A DNA stretch of 54,315 nt from Verrucomicrobiaceae bacterium (GCA_004211885.1 SHBV01000017.1:1-54315), one strand, 5' to 3'. Positions 35,792 to 47,303 are shown, counted from the stretch's first letter. The notes: generated by a model from the sequence alone, not told the origin. Numbers and translations: made by a program.

Positions 35792-37030
35792 CTATTTACT
35801 AATGCAGTAAAGGTTAGAAAAAGTCCTCACAAACAATTTACCTCCTGCCACTGCAGGCGTTGCATAAATGCCTTCTGGAAACTTGAATGAATCTAACAAT
35901 TCAAGTTTAGAAGAGGCAGCCATGACCGACATATCGCCTTCCTTGCTGAAGCAATAGATTTTATCATTTATCAGTATAGGTGAACTGTAAGGGGCTCCTA
36001 CGACACGTTCCTGCCATAATACTTTCCCGTCAGATGCTCTTCGGCATGTCATGATGCCACCATCGTTAAGTAGAAAAATCATACCATTAAATGAAAGGCC
36101 CGTAGGAACATAAGGTAGTCCCTTGAGGCCGGCCTCCCATGCCACAGAAGCTTTCTTTCCTTTGACTCTGACTACGGCTGATTCTTTGCCCCCAGAACCA
36201 GAGCCAGCAGATACAAAAATTGTATTTCCTGAGATCACGGGACCACCAACACAGCGCTGGGAAAATCCAGCATCATGTTCCCAGCGAACCGTTCCATTAG
36301 CAGCATCAATTGAAGTAATTCCATGTGCTGTACTGCTGAAAATAAGTTCTTCGGTCCCATCATCTGCCTTTCTGGTGACAGGAGTGCTATAAGCTCCCTT
36401 ATCATTTGATTCTCGTTCAATTTTCCATTTTTCCTTACCGTTACTCAGATCCAGACCGACAATATAACTTTTCCCTTGTTCACCGTGGCTACCAATGACC
36501 AGAGTATTATTGGCCAAGACAGGCGAAGCTGAACTTCCATGCTTGGCATAAAATTTACCAAGTTTCTTTTTCCAAATTTCTTTACCATTATGGTCAAGAG
36601 CTAGAGCTTCAACTCCGTCCGGTGAGGTCCAAGCAACGTAGACTCTCTCCTCATCGCAGCAGGGTGTTGAAGAGGAAAAATTATTGAAACGGTGTTGTTT
36701 ATAAACTTGATGAGTTTGTTTGTTTCTCCATTTTTCTTTACCGTCCTTCGAGGAAAAAGCCATTACGTATCTGAGGCCTGATGAGTCTTTGTCAGTCACT
36801 GTTAAGAATATTGTGTCACCCCACAATACTGGGGAAGAATGTCCAGTGCCTGGTAATTCAATGGACCATTTAATATTATCCTTTTTTATTGTTTCAGGGA
36901 TTCCCTTGTCTGGTGAATGCCCAGAAGTTCCTGGACCACGGAACTGACTCCATTCTTGAGCTGAGCCGAGTCCTAGAATCGCTATAAAAATACTAAATTT
37001 CAGAAGAATATGGAAAACCTTATTTCTCAT
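35792..37030 (-). CDS. Exported PQQ-like beta-propeller protein
   Basis: 412 residues with a signal peptide (~1-24, FIAILGLGSAQ) and the opening EWSQFRGPGTSGHSPDKGIP, shared in style by the propellers at 20206 and 21423. Blade motifs: MAFSSKDGKEKWRNK, LDHNGKEIWKKKLG, LDLSNGKEKWKIE and DAANGTVRWEHD. No heme or metal ligands visible. It converges on the TonB cluster (17 bp after the TPR gene), so it is not part of that operon. Role unknown. Confidence 0.9.
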   Translation of the reverse strand: MRNKVFHILLKFSIFIAILGLGSAQEWSQFRGPGTSGHSPDKGIPETIKKDNIKWSIELPGTGHSSPVLWGDTIFLTVTDKDSSGLRYVMAFSSKDGKEKWRNKQTHQVYKQHRFNNFSSSTPCCDEERVYVAWTSPDGVEALALDHNGKEIWKKKLGKFYAKHGSSASPVLANNTLVIGSHGEQGKSYIVGLDLSNGKEKWKIERESNDKGAYSTPVTRKADDGTEELIFSSTAHGITSIDAANGTVRWEHDAGFSQRCVGGPVISGNTIFVSAGSGSGGKESAVVRVKGKKASVAWEAGLKGLPYVPTGLSFNGMIFLLNDGGIMTCRRASDGKVLWQERVVGAPYSSPILINDKIYCFSKEGDMSVMAASSKLELLDSFKFPEGIYATPAVAGGKLFVRTFSNLYCISK

Positions 37031-37149
37031 CTTTTTATTGTAGCCTTTACCAAAGCCTTAGTCACGATGAATAGCAGATTTCCTTTATTCATTGGAGTTA
37101 TAGGCATTTGATACGGACCCAGTCAGGGATTAATGTTATGATCTTAAAA

Positions 37150-38367
37150 ATGTCAGAACCACTCATTGAAGAACTTCCGGATTCAGCCGGCCATTTCGGT
37201 ACATATGGAGGAATGTTTGTTCCAGAGACACTAATGTCTGCCCTAGAAGAGTTGTCTGCTGAATATACTAAGGCCAAATCTGATCCACAATTTCGTCAGG
37301 AACTTGACGAAATGCTAAGAGAGTATGTTGGAAGGCCAACGCCTCTAACTTTTGCGGAGAGATGGACCGAAGTTCTCGGAGGAGCAAGGATATATTTAAA
37401 AAGGGAAGACCTTCTCCACACAGGAGCTCACAAGATTAATAACGCGATGGGACAAATTTTATTGGCGCGTAGGCTTGGCAAGAATCGAATCATTGCAGAG
37501 ACGGGCGCTGGTCAACATGGAGTCGCGACAGCTACAGTCTGTGCTCGGTTCGGATTTGATTGTGTTATCTATATGGGAGAAGTCGATATGGAGAGGCAAG
37601 CATTAAACGTTGCACGCATGAGATTTTTGGGAGCTGAGGTCCGCGGTGTAGATGCTGGTCAAAGGACGCTCAAAGAAGCAGTCAATGAAGCTATGAGGGA
37701 TTGGGTCACTAATGTTCGGAACACACACTATATCTTAGGTTCTGCCCTAGGTTCGCACCCTTACCCTATGATGGTTCGTGATTTTCATCGAGTGATAGGC
37801 GAAGAAGCTCGTAAGCAAATATTGGAGAGGGAAGAGAGGCTACCTGATTATCTCGTCGCTTGTGTCGGTGGCGGCAGTAATGCAATGGGGCTATTCCATC
37901 CATTTCTTGGAGATGAATCAGTCAAGATGCTTGGAGTTGAAGCAGGGGGTCGTGGTATACGTAAGGGCGAGCATGCTGCCCGGTTCCAAGGAGGAAAGTT
38001 AGGTGTTCTTCAGGGCACTAAGACTTGGTTATTGGCTGATGAGGATGGTCAGATAGAATTAACTCATTCAGTTTCCGCTGGTCTTGATTATGCTGCAGTT
38101 GGCCCTGAACACGCGAATCTGAAAGATATTGGCAGGGCTGAGTATACTTATGCTACTGACGATGAAGCATTAGAGGCATTCCAGGAAGTGTCTAAAGTTG
38201 AGGGTATAATACCTGCCCTAGAAACTGCTCATGGGCTCGCTGGGGTCCGCAAGATTGCTCCTGAACTTGGAAAGGACGCACTGATCATTTGTAACTGTTC
38301 GGGGAGGGGAGACAAGGATGTGGCGCAGGCTGCAAAGGCAATCTTTGGAGAGGATGTCTTTGGCTAA
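37150..38367 (+). CDS. trpB: Tryptophan synthase beta chain
   Basis: PLP enzyme joining indole and serine to make tryptophan. Starting at ATG 37150 ([11 protein letters not shown]) gives 405 residues; ATGs at 37138 and 37108 would only add non-conserved residues. Schiff-base lysine K95 in [13 protein letters not shown]; cofactor phosphate loop [22 protein letters not shown] and [14 protein letters not shown] also conserved. This is the TrpB1 class that normally pairs with TrpA, but trpA is not adjacent here; neighbours are unrelated, so the trp genes are probably scattered in this genome. Confidence 0.95.
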   Translation: MSEPLIEELPDSAGHFGTYGGMFVPETLMSALEELSAEYTKAKSDPQFRQELDEMLREYVGRPTPLTFAERWTEVLGGARIYLKREDLLHTGAHKINNAMGQILLARRLGKNRIIAETGAGQHGVATATVCARFGFDCVIYMGEVDMERQALNVARMRFLGAEVRGVDAGQRTLKEAVNEAMRDWVTNVRNTHYILGSALGSHPYPMMVRDFHRVIGEEARKQILEREERLPDYLVACVGGGSNAMGLFHPFLGDESVKMLGVEAGGRGIRKGEHAARFQGGKLGVLQGTKTWLLADEDGQIELTHSVSAGLDYAAVGPEHANLKDIGRAEYTYATDDEALEAFQEVSKVEGIIPALETAHGLAGVRKIAPELGKDALIICNCSGRGDKDVAQAAKAIFGEDVFG

Positions 38368-38411
38368 CTATTTAAAATGTTCCACTAGTAAATTAAAACT
38401 AAAAATCCATC

Positions 38412-40154
38412 ATGAAGCATAACATACTAGGAATTTTGATAATTTTAATTGGCACTCTGCAATTACAAGGGCAGGAAGAAGATGCTATAAAAGAGGATAT
38501 TGCGAATGCAATTGATGTTTCAGATGAGGATGCTATTACCCGTTCAATAGGCAAAGCAGTAATGGTCACGGGAAAGGTAAGGCATTCTGATAGTTCACCT
38601 AAGACTTCGGATGTCCGAGTCTGGTTCTCTGACAGCGGGTTCCGCCTCTTAATCAAATCGGACGTTTATGATTCGAAAGAAGATTGGGGCATTGACGGGG
38701 TTATTGGCAAAGAGGTCTTTGTTCACGGTAAAGTGATCCGGTCAGGAGACTTTATCCAGATCAACCTCACGTCTCCAGGCCAGATGGCAACGAGTTTGGA
38801 TAACGTTACCAAATTAAAGGCTCCTTCCAATAAGCCAGAGAAGGATGGTCCAGAAAAATTTGAGCCTGTTTCGCCCGGAGCCATTCTTCCTGTGAAGCCA
38901 AGTAAGGAGAATCTATTGCCATTGGCTTCTGAGGCTAAGGTCAAGGTGATTTTAGCAATGCATGCTACTGAGGTGCCTACCCTAGTTGTCTCCGAGGTGA
39001 AGGCTGAAATTATTGATGCTGAGGAAGGTGGGCCGATGCAGGCAAGTTTTGAATCCAAGCCTAAAATTACTAATAAACCGATGATTTCGGTTATGACATA
39101 TCTTCCCAAAAAATATTTCAGCCAAGGCTGGCCAAAAAACAAAGCTGTGCATTTTGTAATTGATGAAATTCAGGCAGACACTGCTCCTCCAAATTTTGCT
39201 TCTGCGTTTCTTATTGAGTGCCTATTAAAAGGCATTGAAGTTCCTGAAAATTTAGTCCTCTTTGGAGGAATGGGTACCGCGGGTCGTTTAAATTATACTA
39301 CTGATAAAAGGCGCTGGGATGGTTCAATCGGAGAAGCAATTAGGATGACTGCTGAGGCGGCGCAGAAGGCAGGAGTTGATCCGGATGAAGGAAAGCTCAA
39401 GAGCAATTTCACAACACCAAGTGCATTGGGTAAAAAGGCATCGGTAGTAAATCAAAGTTTCTATCTATTAACTAGTAATGTAGATGACGGGATACTGGAT
39501 GATTTAATATTAGATGACAGTTGGGATATTATTAATTCGACGCAGGTAATATCTTGTGAACACATTGATGATGCTTTGAACGTTGCGAGGGAACTTTCAG
39601 AAGGATCAGAAATGGGCAAGTCTATAATTGATTTGGGCGCGGCCCAGAAAGTTCTTCGTGAACGATCAATACGAATGTTATCAAATGCACAGGTATGGAG
39701 CAGAGTCGTTGCGGCAGGACGAGCCAGCAAAAACAATAAAACTGCTTATGCTTATGCGCGTTTGAGGACAAGAAAAGTCGCTAAAACATATTCGTTAGAT
39801 CGTTGTCTTTCCCATGTGAATCAGCAAATCATAACAGCTAAGGGAAATTCGTTGGATAAATTTGTAGATCGTGAATTGCGTAAATATGTGAGGGACCTTT
39901 CAAACAAGATGAAAGAGATTCAACCAAAGATTCATCCTAGAGCCTCTCCTGTTCTGGCATCAGGACAACTATATCTTAAGGAAATTGCTAACTACTCAGC
40001 TTCAAAGCGAGACACTGCTGCCAAAGCAAAACCTGCAAAGAAGGAAGGGGACAAGGCAGTAGCTAAGGTAGTACCTGACAAGGTTCAAGAGAAATATGAT
40101 ATGGCAAAGAAGGCTTACGAAGACACTAGAGCAGAGGCTCTGAAGACACCTTAA
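38412..40154 (+). CDS. Secreted protein, OB-fold-like N-terminus and degenerate Lon-protease-like domain (tentative)
   Basis: 580 residues with a signal peptide (~1-20, ILIILIGTLQLQG). Residues ~45-130 (VMVTGKVRHSDSS, EVFVHGKVIRSGDFIQINL) look like an OB-fold-type beta barrel. Residues ~180-400 follow the order seen in the Lon proteolytic domain: strand VHFVIDEIQAD, helix FASAFLIECLLKGIEVPENLVLFGGMGTAGRL, then a helix and SCEHIDDALNVAREL. The serine motif GPSAG is not present, so if the relation is right the domain is non-catalytic. The C-terminus (~410-580) is helical and charged, ending in an Ala/Lys-rich tail. I have no firm family name; the Lon resemblance is inference. Confidence 0.6.
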   Translation: MKHNILGILIILIGTLQLQGQEEDAIKEDIANAIDVSDEDAITRSIGKAVMVTGKVRHSDSSPKTSDVRVWFSDSGFRLLIKSDVYDSKEDWGIDGVIGKEVFVHGKVIRSGDFIQINLTSPGQMATSLDNVTKLKAPSNKPEKDGPEKFEPVSPGAILPVKPSKENLLPLASEAKVKVILAMHATEVPTLVVSEVKAEIIDAEEGGPMQASFESKPKITNKPMISVMTYLPKKYFSQGWPKNKAVHFVIDEIQADTAPPNFASAFLIECLLKGIEVPENLVLFGGMGTAGRLNYTTDKRRWDGSIGEAIRMTAEAAQKAGVDPDEGKLKSNFTTPSALGKKASVVNQSFYLLTSNVDDGILDDLILDDSWDIINSTQVISCEHIDDALNVARELSEGSEMGKSIIDLGAAQKVLRERSIRMLSNAQVWSRVVAAGRASKNNKTAYAYARLRTRKVAKTYSLDRCLSHVNQQIITAKGNSLDKFVDRELRKYVRDLSNKMKEIQPKIHPRASPVLASGQLYLKEIANYSASKRDTAAKAKPAKKEGDKAVAKVVPDKVQEKYDMAKKAYEDTRAEALKTP

Positions 40155-40190
40155 TTATTAGTACTCAAAAGAAAGAATATTTCTAAAGAA

Positions 40191-41084
40191 TTATCCCCAG
40201 ACGATAATTTCACCTTCCTTTTCAGTATTGGCTAGTGCTTCCTTGAAAGCATCCTTATCCCACCCTTTAAGTTTGCCCAAATATTTAAAGAGCTTGTTAG
40301 AATTGGCGATGCTAGTTGGAATTTCGATTTCTTCATGATCACTTCCATCTGGAAGATTGAGAGAGATAAGAGGGTCACCAGCATATGAAGATACGCGAAC
40401 TCTTACAATGTCTCCCCAGGGCACTGAGCCTACTTTTTCCTCGTCCTCAAATAACTCTATCATCTTTGCAGTGAAGTTATAAGTCATTGCCGTTTCACCA
40501 TCATCGTCATCACTGTCCATTACGGCCCCCTCATCATCCTCACTGACTCCATGATCATCTTCTTCATCATGATCTTCAGGGCCCTTAGGTTCAATTCCAA
40601 ATCCACTAGCCGGATCAAAGTTATACTCACCATTTTTAACAGTTGCATGAATGTCAGCTAACCAGCTTTCAAACGAGTCGGCTATTTCCTCATTTTCATC
40701 ATTGCTTACATATTTACTTATCGAGCCGCTTTCTAATTCAACACAGAGCATGTCCCCTGATCCATCTTCAGCAAATGGCAACCAGTCTCCTGGGCATGTT
40801 TCATCTTCACCGGCGTCATCCCTGAGTCCTTCAAGCTCTTCCCATGATTCCTGCACTAGATCCAGTGGCATTAGGCTGAACATATCAAAGAAGCCTGGAT
40901 TACTTTCCTGGCTCTGACCATTGTGAGTGACAACAAAGTCTCTGTAGTCAGTCGGTAATTCCTGACCAATAAATTCTTCTAACGCTTCTACCTCCGCTTC
41001 ATCCGCTCCAGGATTAAGTGATTCTAGAATTGCGCCAGCTTTTGATGTAAATTCACCTTCGAGTCGGGACCAAATTTTCTTCAT
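40191..41084 (-). CDS. SMI1/KNR4 (SUKH) family protein with acidic linker
   Basis: 297 residues. Residues ~1-150 fit the SUKH fold: GADEAEVEALEEFIGQELPTDYRDFVVTHNG, then WLPFAEDGSGDMLCVELE and a closing SFESWLADI. An acidic disordered linker (~165-200, runs of Asp and Glu) joins a C-terminal domain (~200-297) with MIELFEDEEKVGSVPWGDIVRVRV, which resembles a small beta domain of PH type. SUKH proteins can be immunity factors against contact-dependent toxins or general regulators; no toxin gene is next to it, so a housekeeping role is equally possible. Probably cytosolic. Confidence 0.8.
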   Translation of the reverse strand: MKKIWSRLEGEFTSKAGAILESLNPGADEAEVEALEEFIGQELPTDYRDFVVTHNGQSQESNPGFFDMFSLMPLDLVQESWEELEGLRDDAGEDETCPGDWLPFAEDGSGDMLCVELESGSISKYVSNDENEEIADSFESWLADIHATVKNGEYNFDPASGFGIEPKGPEDHDEEDDHGVSEDDEGAVMDSDDDDGETAMTYNFTAKMIELFEDEEKVGSVPWGDIVRVRVSSYAGDPLISLNLPDGSDHEEIEIPTSIANSNKLFKYLGKLKGWDKDAFKEALANTEKEGEIIVWG

Positions 41085-41104
41085 CTAATTTAGTTAATTA
41101 TTTT

Positions 41105-42430
41105 TTATTTACCCGCTACGGGGCCCTTCATAGTTTCAGCCATAACGAATTCCTCAAACTTCGCAAGAAAACGTTTCGAATAAGTTGCGGTCAAGATAAT
41201 GTCGTTCCCGACATAATCTTGGCTCAAAATCTTGCCTTCTCGGTGCAAAAGAGCTATCAAATCCTGTCTAGATTGCGGTATTTTCAGGCTATGACGCACT
41301 ATGTTCTGCAGTAACATTTCAGCCATTTTATCCATTAAATCGTTGATTCCAGTGGCATTTTTGACAGAAATAAAAGCAGCCTCAGGGAAATGATTCTTAA
41401 GTTCCCATAGCCTATTTTCATCAATTAGATCAATTTTGTTTACTACAGAAACAATTTTTTTTTCGTCTGCACCGAGCTCCTTTAACACATCCAGGGTAGT
41501 TTCATGATGTCCTAAAACGTCTTTAGAGCTTCCGTCAATGACATGAACAAGAAAGTTTGCAAGGAGAGCTTCTTCTAGCGTAGCCTTGAAACTTTCAACC
41601 AAATCGTGAGGTAGTCGCCTAACGAAACCGACCGTGTCAGTTAGTAGAATGGTTTGACCATCTTCTAAATTCAGTTTTCTCGTAGTAGTGTCCAGAGTTG
41701 CAAAAAGCTTATCCTCTGCAAGTACCGTGCTTTCAGTCAGAAAATTTAGTAATGAGGATTTCCCGGCATTAGTATAACCGACAATCGCGGCATGAGGTAA
41801 GTCAGCACGGTTCCGTTCCTTGCGTTGTGTGCGGCGTTGCTTTTTTACTTTTTCTATTTCTGCTTTTACACGATCTATTTTTTTTCGGGCCAGTCTCCTG
41901 TCAACTTCAATTTGTTTTTCTCCTTCTCCTCTTGCTGCACCACCACCACCCTTTCCACCGCCCGAGCCGCCACCTTGACGATCTAGGTGGCTCCACATTC
42001 GAGCCATCCTTGGCAAGGTATATTGCATTCGAGCAAGTTGGACTTGAAGGCGTGCTTCCTTTGATCTGGCCCGCATTGAAAAGATATCAAGAATGACTTC
42101 CTGACGGTCAATGACTAAAATATTGGAATCGTTTTCCCAATTCCTTTGTTGGTTTGGTGACAATTCATTATCAAAAATAATGCAGTCGCAACATAACTCT
42201 TTGGCCAGTTCAATAATTTCAGCCATTTTACCTTTTCCCATGAGGTGCGAAGGATAAGCTTCGCGGACCTTTACGAGAGTAGTTCTTGCAATTCCTATGT
42301 TTAAGGTTTCAACAAGCTCACGCAATTCTTGCAGAAGACTAGTAGCTTCATCTGCTTCCGACTTATCATAATAGACACCCACAAGTAAGGCTTTTTCGAC
42401 AAGTTGCGGTTTTTCGCGGACTTCAAACAT
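41105..42430 (-). CDS. hflX: Ribosome-associated GTPase HflX
   Basis: 441-residue GTPase that splits stalled ribosomes. N-terminal HflX domain with SHLMGKGKMAEI and LSPNQQRNWEN; central linker of Gly-rich GGGSGGGKGGGGAARGEGEK (~165) and a basic coiled coil; G domain with P-loop GYTNAGKS (~210), DTVGFVRRLP and NKIDLID. C-terminal extension is of the usual type. Start MFEVREKPQL chosen at ATG 42430. Lies 20 bp upstream of the SUKH gene on the same strand, so they may be co-transcribed. Confidence 0.95.
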   Translation of the reverse strand: MFEVREKPQLVEKALLVGVYYDKSEADEATSLLQELRELVETLNIGIARTTLVKVREAYPSHLMGKGKMAEIIELAKELCCDCIIFDNELSPNQQRNWENDSNILVIDRQEVILDIFSMRARSKEARLQVQLARMQYTLPRMARMWSHLDRQGGGSGGGKGGGGAARGEGEKQIEVDRRLARKKIDRVKAEIEKVKKQRRTQRKERNRADLPHAAIVGYTNAGKSSLLNFLTESTVLAEDKLFATLDTTTRKLNLEDGQTILLTDTVGFVRRLPHDLVESFKATLEEALLANFLVHVIDGSSKDVLGHHETTLDVLKELGADEKKIVSVVNKIDLIDENRLWELKNHFPEAAFISVKNATGINDLMDKMAEMLLQNIVRHSLKIPQSRQDLIALLHREGKILSQDYVGNDIILTATYSKRFLAKFEEFVMAETMKGPVAGK

Positions 42431-42595
42431 ATGAATCTAAAAACTAACTAATAGGAAATAAGTTACATATCAAACAAGTAACTATAATTCACTACTTCTA
42501 AAATATAATGGGTGCTATTACTTTATTTTCAAAAATCGAGCTTTGGTGCGTTCTTTTCTGGAAGACTATCTGGACTAAGGTTAGTTTGTCCTATT

Positions 42596-42997
42596 GTGAA
42601 AGGCCCGTTCATTCAGACTCAAGAGCAAGTGATGTTTTATGACACGGATGCTGCTGGAGTCGTGCATAACATTTCTTACCTAAGGTTTATTGAAAAGAAT
42701 CGAACTTTGCTAGGATCTGAATTGGGTCTTGATTATAAAGAAATGGCTGGTTCAGGTATTTACGGAGCACTTCTTCGCATCGAAATTGATTATCTAAGGC
42801 CTGGTCGATTGGGAGAGGATTTACAAGTGAGCGGATGGTTGGAGGAGGCCACGAAAGTGAAGTTTTGGTGTCGATTTGAAATTCATCGAGCCGAGGATAG
42901 TGAGCTCTTAGTAACTTCAAGGCAAGAACTTGCCTTGGTAAAGATGCCAGAAGGAAAGCCGACAAGGTTACCTTCTGAGTGGGGAAAATATATTTAG
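42596..42997 (+). CDS. Acyl-CoA thioesterase, 4HBT/YbgC type
   Basis: Hotdog-fold thioesterase. From the GTG at 42596 the protein is 133 residues, the normal length; upstream in-frame sequence to 42512 looks non-coding. Conserved block FYDTDAAGVVHNISYLRFIEKNR, where Asp and the following His-Asn line the active site. It resembles YbgC and the 1,4-dihydroxynaphthoyl-CoA thioesterase group, so it could act in menaquinone synthesis or on short acyl-CoAs. It is followed by truA 2 bp later, probably one transcript. Confidence 0.88.
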   Translation: MKGPFIQTQEQVMFYDTDAAGVVHNISYLRFIEKNRTLLGSELGLDYKEMAGSGIYGALLRIEIDYLRPGRLGEDLQVSGWLEEATKVKFWCRFEIHRAEDSELLVTSRQELALVKMPEGKPTRLPSEWGKYI

Positions 42998-42999
42998 GA

Positions 43000-43746
43000 A
43001 TGAGCCGCATCAGACTGACGATTGCTTATGATGGTAGCTCTTTTCAGGGCTGGCAGAGTCAACGGGAAGGGAATACAATTCAGGACTACATTGAGGCGGC
43101 TCTTCTGAAAGTTTCTGGAGATGCTTTGCGTATCACTGGTTCTGGTCGGACTGACACAGCTGTCCATGCACTGGGTCAGGTCGCACACTTTGATGCGCCA
43201 AAGGGAAGTAGTATGAATGCAGAAGAATGGAAACGTGCCCTGAATGCGCATTTATTACCAACAATTCGGATAATGAGGGCATCGGTGGTCGAGGATGATT
43301 TTCATGCTCGATTTGGAGCCAAAAAAAAAATTTACCGATATGAAATTGATACTGGTCCTGTCCTTAATCCTTTGCGAATATCTAGGGCATGGCATCATCC
43401 AGAGAAAATTGATTATGAAATTTTGCGCCGCGCCTGTTCCGTTTATGTGGGGGAACATGATTTCGCTTCATTTGCAGCGAACCGTAAGGACAGGAAGCGA
43501 ATAAACACTGTAAGGAAAATTAATTCTGTTGATGTGGTAGAGTGCCCTCATGGACTGAGTGTTACCTTTAGTGGGGATGGATTTCTTTACAAAATGGTTC
43601 GATTATTGGTGGGTGCTGCAGTTCGTGTAGCTGAAGAAAGAGAAGAACTTTCTTGGCTGGAAGGGATGCTGAATAGTCGGGGAGCTTCCAAGTGTCAGTA
43701 CTGCGCTACTGGCGAAGGTCTTTACCTTGTCGAAGTCGTTTATTAG
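43000..43746 (+). CDS. truA: tRNA pseudouridine(38-40) synthase TruA
   Basis: 248 residues from the ATG at 43000, which starts 2 bp after the thioesterase stop. Catalytic Asp in GSGRTDTAVHALGQVAH; N-terminal RLTIAYDGSSFQGWQSQ; HARFGAKKKIYRYEI and HDFASFAA follow the family order, and FSGDGFLYKMVRLLVG ends the core. Makes pseudouridine in the anticodon stem-loop of several tRNAs. The gene converges on leuA, 22 bp apart. Confidence 0.95.
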   Translation: MSRIRLTIAYDGSSFQGWQSQREGNTIQDYIEAALLKVSGDALRITGSGRTDTAVHALGQVAHFDAPKGSSMNAEEWKRALNAHLLPTIRIMRASVVEDDFHARFGAKKKIYRYEIDTGPVLNPLRISRAWHHPEKIDYEILRRACSVYVGEHDFASFAANRKDRKRINTVRKINSVDVVECPHGLSVTFSGDGFLYKMVRLLVGAAVRVAEEREELSWLEGMLNSRGASKCQYCATGEGLYLVEVVY

Positions 43747-43768
43747 TTTTTCTAGCGACTTAAACTCC

Positions 43769-45439
<1,671 letters not shown>

Positions 45440-45797
45440 TTTGATTTTGGATGCATTTCACCCTCAAAGTTAGAGAGTACAGAATGGGAGGAATTTAGTT
45501 TTTGGCCTAGAGGCCGAGCAGTATAAGAATTTGCACTCCAGACAAATAATTTCTGGTTTTTTGTTCACGCTTTATTTTTAACGCAGTCATTCGTCTTCTA
45601 TCGGATGTAGAAGATACGACCTCGGGACGCGAAGTCAATTTTCGCTATCTTTGAGGCCTATTGAGATCGTATTATGGTTAGAAAATCAGCAATAATTGTA
45701 TTTGGATCAAAGAGCTGGGCCACGGATTCAAGAATATAGACTCTTTTATGAGATTCAGTTTGTCATTAAGCGATCTTCGTTCTTTCCTTTAATATAT
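45440..45797. other. Divergent leuA/yicC intergenic region (358 bp)
   Basis: No gene found. On the leuA side a -10-like TATACT (minus, 45525-45520) is followed by the palindrome GGCCT-ag-AGGCC (45504-45515). Farther out is a 7-bp inverted repeat, TCTTCTA-n7-TAGAAGA (45594-45614), without a T tract. A weak yicC promoter, TTGAGG (45651-45656) with TATGGT (45673-45678), is possible. No T-box, leader peptide with Leu codons or riboswitch fold was recognised. Confidence 0.4.
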
Positions 45798-46673
45798 ATG
45801 AAGAGCATGACTGGATTTGGCTGTGGTGAGGCCTCAAATGATGGCCTCATTTATCGAGTTGAGGTTGCATCTGTGAACCGTAAGCAGGCTGACATTGTTG
45901 TGAACCTTCCTCGCGAGTTAAGCGCATTGGATTCACGCATTAGAAAGCAAGTAAGTGAAGTAGTCTCAAGGGGGCGGATAAATGTTGGAATTTCTCTGAA
46001 ATCTGCTGAGGCTCAGGGTGGTTCATTATCTATAAACCTCTCACTGGCTGAAGAATATGCAGAAGCTATTGAAAAACTTGAGGAGCGACTTGGATTGAAG
46101 GGGCTCGTTTCAAGATTTGACCCTAGCCGAGCTCCTGGAGTCATTCAGTTAGGAGAAACCCTTCCAGAGCCAGAAGATGCTTGGCCATTTGTTGAAAAAG
46201 CATTAAAAGCATCTCTCTCTAAATTATTAGAGATGCGTTCCACTGAAGGGGCACATTTAAAGTCGGATTTGGAATCAAGACTTGCCACACTGAAAGGTCT
46301 TTTAAAACAAATTTCTAAGCTAGCTCCGAGCGTTGTGAAAAGGTACAGGGACAATTTAATTAAGAGGCTAGATTCGGCGGGCATCGAACTGAACCTTGAT
46401 GACGAAAGGCTCATTAAGGAAATAGGTTTATTCGCTGATCGTTGCGATATTTCAGAAGAGGTTACCCGGCTCGAGAGCCACTTCGCTCAGTGTCATAAAT
46501 ATTTTAAGAGTGATGAATCTGTTGGCAGGCCTTTGGATTTTCTTATCCAGGAGATGGGCCGTGAAATAAACACAATTGGTAGCAAGGCAAATGATGCTTC
46601 AATTGCACAGATCATTGTAGAATCCAAGACAGAGTTAGAAAAAATTAGGGAACAAATACAAAATATTGAATAG
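45798..46673 (+). CDS. yicC: YicC-family endoribonuclease/stress protein
   Basis: 291 residues from ATG 45798 (MKSMTGFG, the conserved family start); in-frame codons back to 45696 look non-coding. N-terminal YicC domain with YRVEVASVNRKQADIVVNLPRELSALD; C-terminal conserved end with RPLDFLIQEMGREINTIGSKANDASIAQIIVESKTELEKIREQIQNIE. E. coli YicC is an endoribonuclease affecting small-RNA turnover. Its stop is directly followed by gmk's ATG, and the yicC-gmk pairing is common across bacteria. Confidence 0.94.
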   Translation: MKSMTGFGCGEASNDGLIYRVEVASVNRKQADIVVNLPRELSALDSRIRKQVSEVVSRGRINVGISLKSAEAQGGSLSINLSLAEEYAEAIEKLEERLGLKGLVSRFDPSRAPGVIQLGETLPEPEDAWPFVEKALKASLSKLLEMRSTEGAHLKSDLESRLATLKGLLKQISKLAPSVVKRYRDNLIKRLDSAGIELNLDDERLIKEIGLFADRCDISEEVTRLESHFAQCHKYFKSDESVGRPLDFLIQEMGREINTIGSKANDASIAQIIVESKTELEKIREQIQNIE

Positions 46674-47303
46674 ATGAGCACTGAAGATTTGCTAGGAACT
46701 CAAGGATCAAGTAAGGGAATTCTGTTTTTATTATCGGGCCCCGCCGGTTCGGGTAAATCGACTCTTTTGCGGAGAGCTTTGGATGAAGATAGAAACCTAT
46801 TATTTTCAATATCATGTACTACTCGGTGTCCACGTGAAGGAGAAACTGATGGGGTGGATTATCATTTTCTTAGTGATGAGGAGTTCTCGAAAAAAGTCGA
46901 AAATAATGAATTCCTTGAGTATGCAGAAGTTCACAAGTGGCGATACGGAACACTATCAAATGCAGTAATTGATATATTAAATGATGGGAAGGATGTCATT
47001 ATGGATATCGATGTTCAGGGCGCAGATCAAGTAAGAGGTTGTAAAGACGCTGTGATATCAGATGCGCTTGTCGATATTTTTCTTACTACCCCAGATATTG
47101 CTGAATTGGAAAAGAGATTGCGCGGTAGGGGCAGTGAAGATGAGGATACCTTTCAATTACGTATGCAGACAACAGTTGATGAAATTAAGAGGTGGAGAGA
47201 CTACACCTATTGTATTCTTAGTGGTAATCACGAAGAGGATTTTGAAGTTTTATCCTCTATTCTAGTAACGGAAAGAATGAGAGTTTCAAGAATGGCACCC
47301 TAG
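46674..47303 (+). CDS. gmk: Guanylate kinase
   Basis: 209 residues; phosphorylates GMP to GDP. P-loop GPAGSGKST (22-30); GMP-binding SCTTRCPREGETDGVDYHFL; YGTL and VIMDIDVQGADQVR; GRGSEDEDTFQLRM in the lid. It starts right after the yicC stop, so the two are one operon. The last bases overlap the opposing amidase gene by 4 bp, sharing CTAG as two stops. Confidence 0.96.
   Translation: MSTEDLLGTQGSSKGILFLLSGPAGSGKSTLLRRALDEDRNLLFSISCTTRCPREGETDGVDYHFLSDEEFSKKVENNEFLEYAEVHKWRYGTLSNAVIDILNDGKDVIMDIDVQGADQVRGCKDAVISDALVDIFLTTPDIAELEKRLRGRGSEDEDTFQLRMQTTVDEIKRWRDYTYCILSGNHEEDFEVLSSILVTERMRVSRMAP

Noticed and set aside
42687..43010. Open frame antisense to the thioesterase gene
   Set aside because: Shadow of a well-supported hotdog thioesterase; no domain.
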